From Rhinopithecus roxellana (Eukaryota; Chordata; Mammalia; Primates; Cercopithecidae), in contig NC_044549.1 of assembly GCF_007565055.1 (NCBI RefSeq), positions 66,926,882-66,990,881 on the forward strand: DNA of 64,000 nucleotides. The letters are read 5' to 3'. Below are positions 12,601 through 23,540 of the stretch, in pieces. The position numbers were made by a program, and so were the translations under genes. Under the pieces are notes generated by a model. That model was given only the letters and a program-made list of their open reading frames with translations, searched no databases and was not told where the DNA came from. Within the stretch, counting starts at the first letter, position 1. Each line of letters starts with the position of its first letter.

Positions 12601-14654
12601 TAGAAGAATTATCATTTTTTGGAATTCAGTTTATTTTTGTGACTCTGTCAGAGGATGTGAGCTGCAAGGTCACAGATTCGAGTCACCTTTAGAGCAGATT
12701 GAAGTATTAGAAAATGGAAGATGATGCTTTATAATTAATTTTCCATTCATAGAGGTGTTCAAAGGGGATTGAAAGATACATTTATTAACAGCTTTATAAA
12801 TGGGAGTGACTAATTAGATATAGTCTTCTAATCAGTGAGTTACGATACTCCTTTCCACTCCAAGAATCTATGAGTCAATGTTGTATCATTGATGACATGA
12901 TGACAAAGAAATGCTATACAACCTTCATTTTGGTTCCTTTAATTTGTAATCTCTCATTTAAAACATAGCACTGATTGAAAGGTATTTTAAAGTATTATCC
13001 CTACCACTCATTAACACAAATCACTCAACCTAGAAGAATGTACGGTGGCTGTTTATAGACCTAAACCTACTCTTTGATCTTACTTTTTCCTTCTAAATTT
13101 TGATATATTTAATTACCTTACAAACAGCTCACCTATTAAATTATAAAATATATGTATAGATTTGATATAGCATAGTCTTTACATGGGAATGTTTAATAAT
13201 GAAGAGTGGTGTTTAATCAACGTGTTGAATGTGAAGCCAATTCATAATTTGAAAGGTCAACAATAAAGGGGCATCATCCATCATGATTTAATCAGTCATA
13301 TCTTATTAAGAGCAACTGATAAACAGGTGAGAACACTCACAAAAGGATTAGTTCATAATATTTAGGTTAGCATTTAAAAACCATAACTAGCCGTAGGTAG
13401 TGTTCATGATATTAATTATATAGAAGTATGCCATTTTCCAAAGGAGCAGGAAAACTTTTAAAATATTAACAACACTGAGATTAATCTTCAGAAATGTAAA
13501 ATAAAATTCAAGTGTCTTTAGAGTTTAAATTCCTTTATGAGGATGACAAAATGATAAGATAAAAACCCCATGAAAGATATATGTTGCAACAGTCATATCC
13601 AAATTAAACTTCTCAGATCATGAGTCTATTACCATACTCCATTATCCTGAGATGAAGCGAATACATGTTCTCTTTATATTTTTCAAATGCTGTTGACTGC
13701 CAGAAAGAAACTAGGGAAGATGTTCTTCATGCCAAATATCCTTGTCTTCTTACGTTTTTCAATCAACCACCATTTGCTAAGCAGCACTGTGTACCGAGTA
13801 TCAGCTACTCTGCCACGTATTTCTGTGATTCAAATTAGCTCAAATAAGATCTGCAAGTAAAGGAATAATGTTTGTATTATACAAAATTTCATTGGTTTAC
13901 CTGTGATTTTCATAAGCCAAAGGAGCCAGATTGTGAATAGATTACAACCTTCAGTGGGAAAGGAAAGAGCCATCATTTTAACTACTGCCCTGGCAGTGGG
14001 AGCCCTTTCAGAACATTCCAACTAAGTGCAAGCAATTGGAGCTTCCTTCCCAGCCAAGTTCACCATCAGTTTTGTTCAGCCAGTGGCAAGTTGCACTATC
14101 TTCCAGGTTTACTTCACCAGCAGCCCCACTCTCTGAGATCTCCATTTTCATCGATTTGGTCTCAGTATCAGCCAAACCTTCTTAACTAATGTTGTTTGTG
14201 AATTACTAAAATAGTCTGTGGCAACTTTCAGCTACACCAAGCTGCCTGCCTAGGTGATCTAAGTTAGCTCTGCAGAAACTTATTACTGTGTTTGCTTGTG
14301 CTTTGGTTAAAACATTTACCTAAGATTTTCTTTATCATTGCCTACTATTATGCAGAATATGAGGTCTCCTAATAACATATATCATTACAGAAAAATGTCT
14401 CTATTGTGATAGTCACAGGAGATTCAGAAGTGAATTATATGCAGCTGATGCCTTCACACTGCCAAGGTTTCATAAAAATGACATGCAAACTATGAGTTTT
14501 ACTACAATGTGATGAATGTCATTGCTATACTAGAAAATACAAGAATTCAGAGGTTAGAAGGCCCAAATACCATGAGTTTTACTACTTCCCTAATAGCTCA
14601 TTCCATAATAAAGAATTTCTGATCATCAGAAGCTTATTATATTGAACTAGAATT
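12601..14654. other. Gene-free AT-rich unique sequence
   Basis: Nothing recognisable as a gene or a well-preserved repeat is present. A 63-codon minus-strand frame at 13830-14021 has no recognisable domain and is likely a chance ORF. Confidence 0.5.
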
Positions 14655-14890
14655 TTCACTGCTTTATGCAATCAACAAGCATTTATTGATCAGAGTCAGG
14701 AATGTTCCTGGACAACTGGAGTTTGCTTGAGAAGGAAAATTAGACCTGACTTAGTGTTACGGAATTTATATTTTAGATTCAAAGACTGACAATCAACAAA
14801 CACACAAGAAAATAAACAAATCTGTGAACAAATAAAATTGTTTCAGATAGTAAGGAAATCTCTGAAGGTAAGGAGAGTAACAGGACAGAA
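14655..14890. repeat. Ancient dispersed repeat fragment (same family as 1381)
   Basis: It carries 'caacaagcatttattgatc' and further on 'gactgacaatcaacaaac', the opening and an inner phrase of the same old repeat seen near 1381, 23330 and 38215. Divergence is high. Confidence 0.45.
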
Positions 14891-15151
14891 AGTGACCGTG
14901 TAGATTCAGGGTGTCAATACTCTATAGGGTAGTGGAAGTTAAGCTCTTCTGTGGAGAAGTATGGGTTTCAGCTAATGGAAGACAAGAAGGAGAGGTTTGC
15001 AATCAGAAGTCACCAATTATGCAAAGCCTTCAGGCAGGGACATTATGTTTGGCAGCAGGGCAGACATGGGAACACTGGCTGCTTGGGAAGATAAGAAGAA
15101 GCCAGGCAATAAACTAGTCCTTGGGAATTTGGATTTGATTTGGCATGAGAT
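14891..15151. other. Gene-free sequence before the young Alu
   Basis: A 68-codon plus-strand frame (14911-15117) has no recognisable domain. The tail of the old dispersed repeat may extend into this part. Confidence 0.4.
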
Positions 15152-15167
15152 AGAAAGTCACTGAATT
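15152..15167. repeat. Target-site duplication, left copy, young Alu
   Basis: The 16-bp sequence agaaagtcactgaatt is repeated exactly at 15493-15508 after the poly(A) tail, marking an L1-mediated insertion. Confidence 0.95.
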
Positions 15168-15447
15168 GGCTGGGCGCGGTGGCTCAAGCCTGTAATCCCA
15201 GCACTTTGGGAGGCTGAGACGGGCAGATCACGAGGTCAGGAGATCGAGACCATCCTGGCTAACACGGTGAAACCCCATCTCTACTAAAAATACAAAAAAT
15301 GAGCCAGGCGAGATGGCGGGCACCTGTAGTCCCAGCTACTCGGGAGGCTGAGGCAGGAGAATGGCGTAAACCTGGGAGGCGGAGCTTGCAGTGAGCTGAG
15401 ATCTGGCCACTGCACTCCAGCCTGGGCGACAGAGCGAGACTCTGTCT

Positions 15448-15492
<45 letters not shown>
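15168..15492 (+). mobile_element. Young AluY-class element (AluYR-like)
   Basis: This is a full-length Alu with few departures from AluY and an uninterrupted A tail of about 45 nt (15449-15492). The right arm reads 'gagatctggccactgc' rather than the human-type 'gagatcgcgccactgc'. I associate the 'ggcc' form with Old World monkey AluYR elements, which is knowledge applied to the observed text. Perfect 16-bp target-site duplications flank it. Confidence 0.95.
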
Positions 15493-15495
<3 letters not shown>

Positions 15496-15508
15496 AAGTC
15501 ACTGAATT
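15493..15508. repeat. Target-site duplication, right copy, young Alu
   Basis: This exact copy of the 16 bp at 15152-15167 confirms the 3' boundary of the Alu insertion. Confidence 0.95.
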
Positions 15509-15837
15509 GTTTTTAGCAGTAAAAGGACATTAGATGATTTATTTTGTGAAAACATAAGTTGACGGCTAGATGAAGAAACAATTGTCAGGTTATAGGCATG
15601 GGAGCAGGCAGTTAGGAGTTGGGAGGCAATAGCCATGTTCTAGGTGAGATGTTGCAGTGGTTTGACAGCGAAAACAGGGGCCATGAGCAACAGAGATGAA
15701 GTAGATAGACTAGAGTATATTATGGTGACATATGTGTACATTACATCATCTGGGGATAGATGGAATGTGCTGGTGATTAATCCACAACAATCAAAGTCCA
15801 CCAAGTAAACATGAACAGTTCTCTGCATCTCCACTCC
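15509..15837. other. Gene-free unique sequence
   Basis: I see no gene or recognisable repeat between the Alu and the solo LTR. Confidence 0.5.
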
Positions 15838-15842
15838 ATTAC

Positions 15843-16186
15843 TGATATGGTTTGGCTCTGTGTCCCCACCCAAATCTCATCTCGAATTGTAATTCCCACG
15901 TTCCCAGGTTCCAGGACCATGGGGGCAGTTCCACTATGATGCTCTCGTGATAGTGAGGCAGTTCTCTTGAGATATGATGGTGTAAAATGAGCAGTTTCTT
16001 GTGTGCACACTTTCTGTCTCTCCTGCTACCTTACGAAGACCTTCCTTGCTTCTCCTTCTCCTTCCTCCATGATTGTAAGTTTCCCAAGGCCTCCCAGCCA
16101 TGTGGAACTGTGCGTCAATTAATCTTTCCTTTATAAATACAGTCTCAGGTAGTGTCTTTATAGAAGTGTGAGAATGGATTAATGCA
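15843..16186 (+). mobile_element. Solo LTR of ERVL-MaLR type (MST/THE1-like)
   Basis: It begins 'tgatatggtttggctctgtg' and ends near 'gaatggattaatgca', the standard ends of MST/THE1 LTRs in sense orientation, and spans about 344 bp. No internal region is present, so it is a solo LTR left by LTR-LTR recombination or a fragment of that kind. The 5-bp sequence attac lies immediately on both sides (15838-15842 and 16187-16191), as expected for the integration duplication. Confidence 0.9.
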
Positions 16187-16237
16187 ATTACCTGTTTCAT
16201 TCTTTGCCCTCATTCACTGAGGTTTTCAAGCTACAGT

Positions 16238-16253
16238 TAGATGATAACTTTTT
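16238..16253. repeat. Target-site duplication, left copy, first young L1
   Basis: The sequence tagatgataacttttt here is repeated exactly at 22435-22450. The left copy merges into the L1 poly(T), so its right edge is approximate. Confidence 0.93.
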
Positions 16254-16265
16254 TTTTTTTTTTTT

Positions 16266-16492
16266 ATACTTTAAGTTCTAGGGTACATGTGCATAACGTG
16301 CAGGTTTGTTACATATGTATACTTTTGCCATGTTGGTGTGCTGCACCCATCAACTCGTCAGCACCCATCAATTCATCATTTATATCATTTATAACTCCCC
16401 AATGCAATCCCTCCCTCCTCCCCCCTCCCCCCTCCCCATGATAGGCCCCAGTGCGTGATGTTCCCCTTCCCGAGTCCAAGTGATCTCATTGT
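16266..16492 (-). other. L1 3' UTR with C-rich (G-rich on minus strand) tract
   Basis: This is the 3' UTR between the ORF2 stop and the poly(A). The plus-strand text at about 16409-16437 is an almost pure run of C and T, so the L1 RNA strand carries several G runs of the kind known to form G-quadruplexes in primate L1 3' UTRs. Confidence 0.85.
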
Positions 16493-19400
16493 TCAGTTCC
16501 CACCTATGAGTGAGAACATGCGGTGTTTGGTTTTCTGTTCTTGTGATAGTTTGCTAAGAATGATGGTTTCCAGCTGCATCCATGTCCCTACAAAGGATGC
16601 AAACTCATCCTTTTTTATGGCTGCATAGTGTTCCATGGTGTATATGTGCCACATTTTCTTAATCCAGTCTGTCACAGATGGACATTTGGGTTGATTCCAA
16701 GTCTTTGCTATTGTGAATAGTGCCGCAATAAACATACGTGTACATGTGTCTTTGTAGTAGAATAATTTATAATCCTTTGGGTATATACCCAGTAGTGGGA
16801 TGGCTGGGTCATATGGTACATCTAGTTCTAGATCCTTGAGGAATTGCCATACTGTTTTCCATAATGGTTGAACTAGTTTACAATCCCACCAACAGTGTAA
16901 AAGTGTTCCTATTTCTCCACATCCTCTCCAACACCTGTTGTTTCCTGACTTCTTAATGATTGCCATTCTAACTGGTGTGAGATGGTATCTCATTGTGGTT
17001 TTGATTTGCATTTCTCTGATGGCGAGTGATGATGAGCATTTTTTCATGTGTCTGTTGGCTGTATGAATATCTTCTTTTGAGAAATGTCTGTTCATATACT
17101 TTCCCCACTTTTTGATGGGGTTGTTTGTTTTTTTCTCGTATATTTGTTTGAGTTCTTTGTAGATTCTGGATATTAGCCCTTTGTCAGATGAGTAGGTTGC
17201 AAAAATTTTCTCCCATTCTGTAGGTTGCCTGTTCACCCTGATGGTAGTTTCTTTTGCTGTGCAAAAGCTCTTTAGTTTAATTAGATCCCATTTGTCAATT
17301 TTTGCTTTTGCTGCCATTGCTTTTGGTGTTTTAGACATGAAGTCCTTGCCCATGCCTATGTCCTGAATGGTACTACCTAGATTTTCTTCTAGGGTTTTTA
17401 TGCTATTCGGTCTAACATTTAAGTCTCTAATCCATCTTGAATTAATCTTCGTATAAGGGGTAAGGAAAGGATCCAGTTTCAGCTTTCTACTTATGGCTAG
17501 CCAATTTTCCCAGCACCATTTATTAAATAGGGAATCCTTTCCCCATTTCTTGTTTCTCTCAGGTTTGTCAAAGATCAGATGGCTGTAGATGTGCGGTATT
17601 ATTTCTGAGGACTCTGTTCTGTTCCATTGGTCTATATCTCTGTTTTGGTACCAGTACCATGCTGTTTTGGTTACTGTAGCCTTGTAGTATAGTTTGAAGT
17701 CAGGTAGCGTGACGCCTCCAGCTTTGTCCTTTTGACTTAGGATTGTCTTGGCAATGCGGGCTCTTTTTTGGTTCCATATGAACTTTAAAGCAGTTTTTTC
17801 CAATTCTGTGAAGAAACTCATTGGTAGCTTGATGGGGATGGCATTGAATCTATAAATAACCTTGGGGAGTATGGCCATTTTCACCATATTGATTCTTCCT
17901 ATCCATGAGCATGGTATGTTCTTCCATTTGTTTGTGTCCTCTTTTATTTCACTGAGCAGTGGTTTGTAGTTCTCCTTGAAGGGGTCCTTTACATCCCTTG
18001 TAAGCTGGATTCCTAGGTATTTTATTCTCTTTGAAGCAATTGTGAATGGAAGTTCATTCCTGATTTGGCTCTCTGCTTGTCTGTTACTGGTGGAGAAGAA
18101 TGCTTGTGATTTTTGCACATTAGTTTTGTATCCTGAGACTTTGCTGAAGTTGCTTATCAGCTTAAGGAGATTTTGGGCTGAGACGATGGGGTTTTCTAAA
18201 TATACAATCATGTCATCTGCAAACAGGGACAATTTGACTTCTTCTTTTCCTAACTGGATACCCTTGATTTCTTTCTCTTGCCTGATTGCCCTAGCCAGAA
18301 CTTCCAAGACTATGTTGAATAGGAGTGGTGAGAGAGGGCATCCCTGTCTTGTGCCAGTTTTCAAAGGGAATTTTTCCAGTTTTTGCCCATTCAGTATGAT
18401 ATTAGCTGTGGGTTTGTCATAAATAGCTCTTATTATTTTGAGGTACGTTCCATCAATACCGAATTTATTGAGCGTTTTTAGCATGAAGGGCTGTTGAATT
18501 TTGTCAAAAGCCTTTTCTGCATCTATTGAGACAATCATGTGGTTCTTGTCTTTGGTTCTGTTTATATGCTGGATTACGTTTATTGATTTGCGAATGTTGA
18601 CCCAGCCTTGCATCCCAGGGATGAAGCCCACTTGATCATGGTGGATAAGCTTTTTGATGTGCTGCTGAATCCGGTTTGCCAGTATTTTATTGAGAATTTT
18701 TGCATCAATGTTCATCAGGGATATTGGTCTAAAATTCTCTTTTTTTGTTGTGTCTCTGCCAGGCTTTGGTATCAGGATGATGTTGGCCTCATAAAATGAG
18801 TTAGGGAGGATTCCCTCTTTTTCTATTGATTGGAATAGTTTCAGAAGGAATGGTACCAGCTCCTCCTTGTACCCCTGGTAGAATTCAGCTGTGAATCCAT
18901 CTGGTCCTGGACTTTTTTTGGTGGGTAGGCTATTAATTGTTGCCTCAATTTCAGAGCCTGCTATTGGTCTATTCAGGGATTCAACTTCTTCCTGGTTTAG
19001 CCTTGGGAGAGTGTAAGTGTCCAGGAAATTATCCATTTCTTTTGATTTTCTAGTTGATTTGCGTAGAGGCGTTTATAGTATTCTCTGATGGTAGTTTGTA
19101 TTTCTGTGGGGTCAGTGGTGATATCCCCTTTATCATTTTTTATTGCATCTATTTGATTCCTCTCTCTTTTCTTCTTTATTAGCCTTGCTAGCAGTCTGTC
19201 AATTTTGTTGATCTTTTCAAAAAACCAACTCCTGGATTCATTGATTTTTTGGAGGGTTTTTTGTGTCTCTATCTCCTTCAGTTCTGCTCTGATCTTAGTT
19301 ATTTCTTGCCTTCTGCTAGCTTTTGAATGTGTTTGCTCTTGCCTCTCTAGTTCTTTTAATTGTGATGTTAGAGTGTCAATTTTAGATCTTTCCTGCTTTC

Positions 19401-20319
19401 TCTTGTGGGCATTTAGTGCTATCAATTTCCCTCTACACACTGCTTTAAATGTGTCCCAGAGATTCTGGTATGTTGTATCTTTGTTCTCATTGGTTTCAAA
19501 GAACATCTTTATTTCCGCTTTCATTTCGTTATGTACCCAGTAGTCATTCAGGAGCAGGTTGTTCAGTTTCCATGTAGTTGAGCGGTTTTGATTGAGTTTC
19601 TTATTCCTGAGTTCTAGTTTGATTGCACTTTGGTCTGAGAGACAGTTTGTTATAATTTCTGTTCTTTCACATTTGCTGAGGAGTGCTTTACTTCCAATTA
19701 TGTGGTCAATTTTGGAATAAGTGCGATGTGGTGCTGAGAAGAATGTATATTCTGTTGATTTGGGGTGGAGAGTTCTATAGATGTCTATTAGGTCCGCTTG
19801 GTGCAGAGATGAGTTCAATTCCTGGATATCCTTGTTAACTTTCTGTCTCGTTGATCTGTCTAATGTTGACAGCGGAGTGTTGAAGTCTCCCATTATTATT
19901 GTATGGGAGTCTAAGTCTCTTTGTAAATCTCTAAGGACTTGCTTTATGAATCTGGGTGCTCCTGTATTGGGTGCATATATATTTAGGAGAGTTAGCTCTT
20001 CCTGTTGAATTGATCCCTTTACCATTATGTAATGGCCTTCTTTGTCTCTTTTGATCTTTGATGGTTTAAAGTCTGTTTTATCAGAGACAAGGATTGCAAC
20101 CCCTGCTTTTTTTTGTTCTCCATTTGCTTGGTAGATCTTCCTCCATCCCTTTATTTTGAGCCTATGTATGTCTCTGCATGTGAGATGGGTCTCCTGAATA
20201 CAGCAGACTGATGGGTCTTGACTCTTTATCCAGTTTGCCAGTCTGTGTCTTTTAATTGGAGCATTTAGTCCATTAACATTTAAGGTTAATATTGTTATGT
20301 GTGAACTTGATCCTGCCAT
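16493..20319 (-). pseudogene. L1 ORF2 (endonuclease/reverse transcriptase), one frameshift
   Basis: ORF2 encodes the L1 AP-like endonuclease, reverse transcriptase and a C-terminal cysteine-rich region that together perform target-primed reverse transcription. It starts with 'MAGSSSHITILTLN' at 20319. The span is 3827 nt, one short of the 3828 nt expected for 1275 codons plus stop. By comparison with the copy at 60614, a single base is missing at about 19041-19046, ending the first frame after 440 codons (18997). The second frame (19036-16493) supplies the remaining 847 codons. The endonuclease end, RT motif FADD (18223-18212) and the C-x3-C-x7-H-x4-C motif (16933-16880) are all present. The break separates the endonuclease from the RT, so a functional single protein is unlikely. 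Confidence 0.95.
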
Positions 20320-20382
20320 TATGATATTAACTGGTTATTTTGCTCATTAGTTGATGCAGTTTCTTCCTAGCCTCGATGGTCT

Positions 20383-21400
20383 TTACATTTTGGCATGTTT
20401 TTGCAATGGCTGGTACCGGTTGTTCCTTTCCATGTTTAGGGCTCCCTTCAGGGTCTCTTGTAAGGCAGGCCTGGTGGTGACAAAATCTCTAAGCATTTGC
20501 TTATCTGTAAAGGATTTTATTTCTCCTTCACTTATGAAACTTAGCTTGGCTGGATATGAAATCCTGGGTTTAAAATTCTTTTCTTTAAGAACGTTGAATA
20601 TTGGCCCCCACTCTCTTCTGGCTTGTAGAGTTTCTGCCGAGAGATCTGCTGTTAGTCTGATGGGCTTCCCTTTGTGGGTAACCCGACCTTTCTCTCTGGC
20701 TGCCCTTAAGATTTTTTCCTTCATTTCAACTTTGGTGAATCTGGCAATTATGTGTCTTGGAGTTGCTCTTCTGGAGGAGTATCTTTGTGGCGTTCTCTGT
20801 ATTTCCTGAATTTGAATGTTGGCCTGCCCTACTAGGGTTGGGGAAGTTCTCCTGGATGATATCCTGAAGAGTGTTTTCCAACTTGGTTCCATTTTCCCCC
20901 TCACTTTCAGGCACCCCAATCAGACGTAGATTTGGTCTTTTTACGTAATCCCATACTTCTTGCAGGCTTTGCTCATTTCTTTTTCTTCTTTTTTCTTTTG
21001 GTTTCTCTTCTCGCTTCATTTCATTCATTTGATCTTCAATCGCTGATACTCTTTCTTCCAGTTGATCGAGTCGGTTACTGAAGCTTGTGCATTTGTCACG
21101 TATTTCTCGTGTCATGGTTTTCATCTCTGTCATTTCGTTTATGATCTTCTCTGCATTAATTAGTCTAGCTGTCAATTCTTCCACTCTTTTTTCAAGATTT
21201 TTAGTTTCTTTGCGCTGGGTACGTAATTCCTCCTTTAGCTCTGATAAGTTTGATGGACTGAAGCCTTCTTCTCTCCTCTCGTCCAAGTCATTCTCTGACC
21301 AGCTTTGATCCATTGCTGGCGAAGGGCTGCGCTCCTTTGCAGGGGGAGATGCGCTCTTATTTTTTGAATTTCCAGCTTTTCTGCCCTGCTTCTTCCCCAT
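20383..21400 (-). pseudogene. L1 ORF1 (RNA-binding protein), one frameshift
   Basis: ORF1 encodes the trimeric RNA chaperone of the L1 RNP, with an N-terminal coiled coil, an RRM and a C-terminal domain. It starts 'MGKKQGRKAGNSKNKSAS' at 21400. The span is 1018 nt, one more than 338 codons plus stop. Compared with the intact copy at 59534, one extra base lies in a G run at about 20835-20837 (about residue 188, within the RRM). The first frame therefore leaves register after FPN and ends at 20726, and the original frame resumes as an open frame down to 20383, ending 'QKHAKM'. No in-frame stop besides this is visible. Confidence 0.95.
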
Positions 21401-22434
21401 CTTTGTGGTTTTATCTGTCTCTGGTCTTTGATGGTGGTGACGTACTGATGGGGTTTTGGTATAGGTGTCCTTCCTGTTTGATAGTTTTCCTTCTGACAGT
21501 CAGAAGGACTGTCTGTTGGTCTGTTGGAGATTGCTTGAGGTCCACTCCAGACCCTGTTTGCCTGGGTATCAGCAGCAGAGGTTGCCGAAGATAGAATATT
21601 GCTGAACAGCGAGTGTACCTGTCTGATTCTTCCTTTGGAAGTTTCCTCTCAGGGGTGTACTCCACCCTGTGAAGTGTGGGGTGTCAGACTGCCCCTAGTG
21701 GGGGATTTCTCCCAGCTAGGCTACTCAGGGGTCAGGGACACACCTGAGCAGGCAGTCTGTCCGTTCTCAGATCTCAACCTCCGCGTTGGGAGATCCGCGG
21801 CTCTCCCCAAAGCTGTCAGACAGAGTCGTTCGCGTCTGCACCGGCTCCCGCTGCTTCCCCTGTTGGTCTTCAGCTGTGCGCTGTCCCCAGAGGTGGAGAC
21901 TACAGAGACAGGCAGGCTTCCTTGAGCTGCTGTGAGCTCCACCCAGTTCGAGCTTCCCAGCGGCTTTGTTACCTACTTAAGCCTCAGCAATGGTGGGCGC
22001 CCCTCCCCCAGCCTCGCTGCTGCCCTGCGGATAGATCGCCACAGACTGCTGTGTTAGCAGTGAGGGAGGCTTCGTGGGCGTGGGACCCTCCCGGCCAGGT
22101 GTGGGATATATTCTCCTGGTGTGCCTGTATGCTTACAGCGCAGTATTGGGGTGGGAGTTACCCGATTTTCCAGGTGTTGTGTGTCTCAGTTCCCCTGGCT
22201 AGGAAAACGGATCCCCTTCCCCCTTACGCTTCCAGGTGAGGCGATGCCTCGCCCTGCTTCAGCTCTCGCTGGTCAGGCTGCAGCAGCTGACCAGCACCGA
22301 TTGTCCGGCACTCCCTAGTGAGATGACCCCAGTACCTCAGTTGAAAATGCAGAAATCACCAGTCTTCTGTGTCGCTCGCGCTGGGAGTTGGAGACTGGAG
22401 CTGTTCCTATTCGGCCATCTTGCTCCGCCCCCTC
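21401..22434 (-). promoter_or_regulatory. L1 5' UTR with internal promoter, minus strand
   Basis: About 1.03 kb of GC-rich sequence lies upstream of ORF1. The first bases on the minus strand contain 'caagatggccgaataggaac' (22421-22402), which includes the CAAGATGGCCG YY1-type site known to position L1 transcription. Primate L1 5' UTRs also have antisense promoter activity; here plus-strand frames at 21922-22239 and 22121-22318 lie where antisense transcripts would run. It stands out as a CpG-rich island in AT-rich DNA. Confidence 0.85.
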
Positions 22435-22450
22435 TAGATGATAACTTTTT
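22435..22450. repeat. Target-site duplication, right copy, first young L1
   Basis: This exact copy of tagatgataacttttt at 16238 marks the 5' boundary of the minus-strand L1. Confidence 0.93.
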
Positions 22451-23329
22451 GTGACTGTTATAGAGGTTTTCCTGCCTCTATTTGGACATTGCAACAAGAT
22501 TACCTTTAAAAGGGGATCTAGCATATGATATGTAGATGGGAATTTTTAAGGAATATGATTCATTTAGAAGCATGGACTATTAGTAAAAAAAGATTATATT
22601 AAATGGTATTCTTTCCATAATCTACTGGGCAAAGTCAAAAGCTCTCCATTACAGCTGGAGATGCCCTCTTTAAGCCTTTACACTCTCCTTCCACCCCCAA
22701 AACACACACTATACTTACACACATGTACTTTTCAACCTTCAACCTCCCTTTAGAAAAATAAAAATTATCATTAAGTGTTCAGATCCAAAAGTCATAGGCA
22801 ATGAAAAAAATATTGATTTGTGTTAAATCACCAGTGCAAATATGGTGTGAGAGGATAAGAATGTTTGGCGAGAGCTACAGTATTATAAAATAAATGATAT
22901 GCTAGTCATTGAAGGCTCTTGTCCATGTAAGTGAGCAGAAATACATAGTATTTGCTTATTATCTCCAGCCCAAGTAGTAAATTATCACTGAAATGGCAAA
23001 GACTGAAGTGGACATAAATTTGGGGTTTGCTGTGCTGAGGAGTTTGGAGCTTGGTATATTTCAAAAACCTTAGGAGGCTACCGATCATCATGATCTGCAG
23101 CCCGAGCTGCAGATAAAGTATAAGGTGATTTCTAGTTGGAAACTTAACCAAGGCTCTCATGGCTTACAGTTAGAAAATTATTTTCCTCTAGTACAGTTTA
23201 CAGATTACCTTTTATTTCTTTTTAGCTTCAAATCTATTGTTAAAATATCAAATTATTTATATTTTCCTACTCTCTGGGAAAGAATCTTTTAAAAACATTA
23301 ATCTTCCTACCATTTGATTTTGATAACAA
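22451..23329. other. Gene-free unique sequence
   Basis: I see no gene. A minus-strand 84-codon frame (22906-23160) shows no recognisable domain. Confidence 0.5.
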
Positions 23330-23540
23330 AATGACTGATTTACTTATTAATTATGTATTCATTCCTACACTGTAGCAGATGCTATTCTAGGCACTAAACA
23401 GTGATGAACAAAAGAGATGTAGACTCTATATTGGAGAATTTATAATCTTGTAAATGTTATAAAGATAGGAAAACAAAAAAATGACTAATAATAAAATAAA
23501 GTAGGAGTCGTGACAGAGGAGGAAAATTTAACTTATTTTG
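23330..23540. repeat. Ancient dispersed repeat fragment (same family as 1381)
   Basis: The phrases 'gatgctattctaggcacta' and 'cagtgatgaacaaaagag' match the opening of the old dispersed repeat also found near 1381, 14655 and 38215. Confidence 0.5.

Larger units (their letters stand above)
16249..22434 (-). mobile_element. Full-length young L1 (L1PA-type), minus strand
   Basis: The element reads on the minus strand from a 5' UTR starting near 22434, through ORF1 (21400-20383), a 63-nt spacer, ORF2 (20319-16493) and a 3' UTR, to a poly(A) seen as T at 16249-16265. Its length is about 6.2 kb. Perfect 16-bp target-site duplications and near identity to the L1 at 58501 show a recent insertion. It is disabled by only two single-base indels, one in each ORF. 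Otherwise the frames are open. Confidence 0.97.

Noticed and set aside
15259..15502. Minus-strand frames with a poly-Phe start
   Set aside because: Antisense translation of the young Alu and its poly(A) tail.
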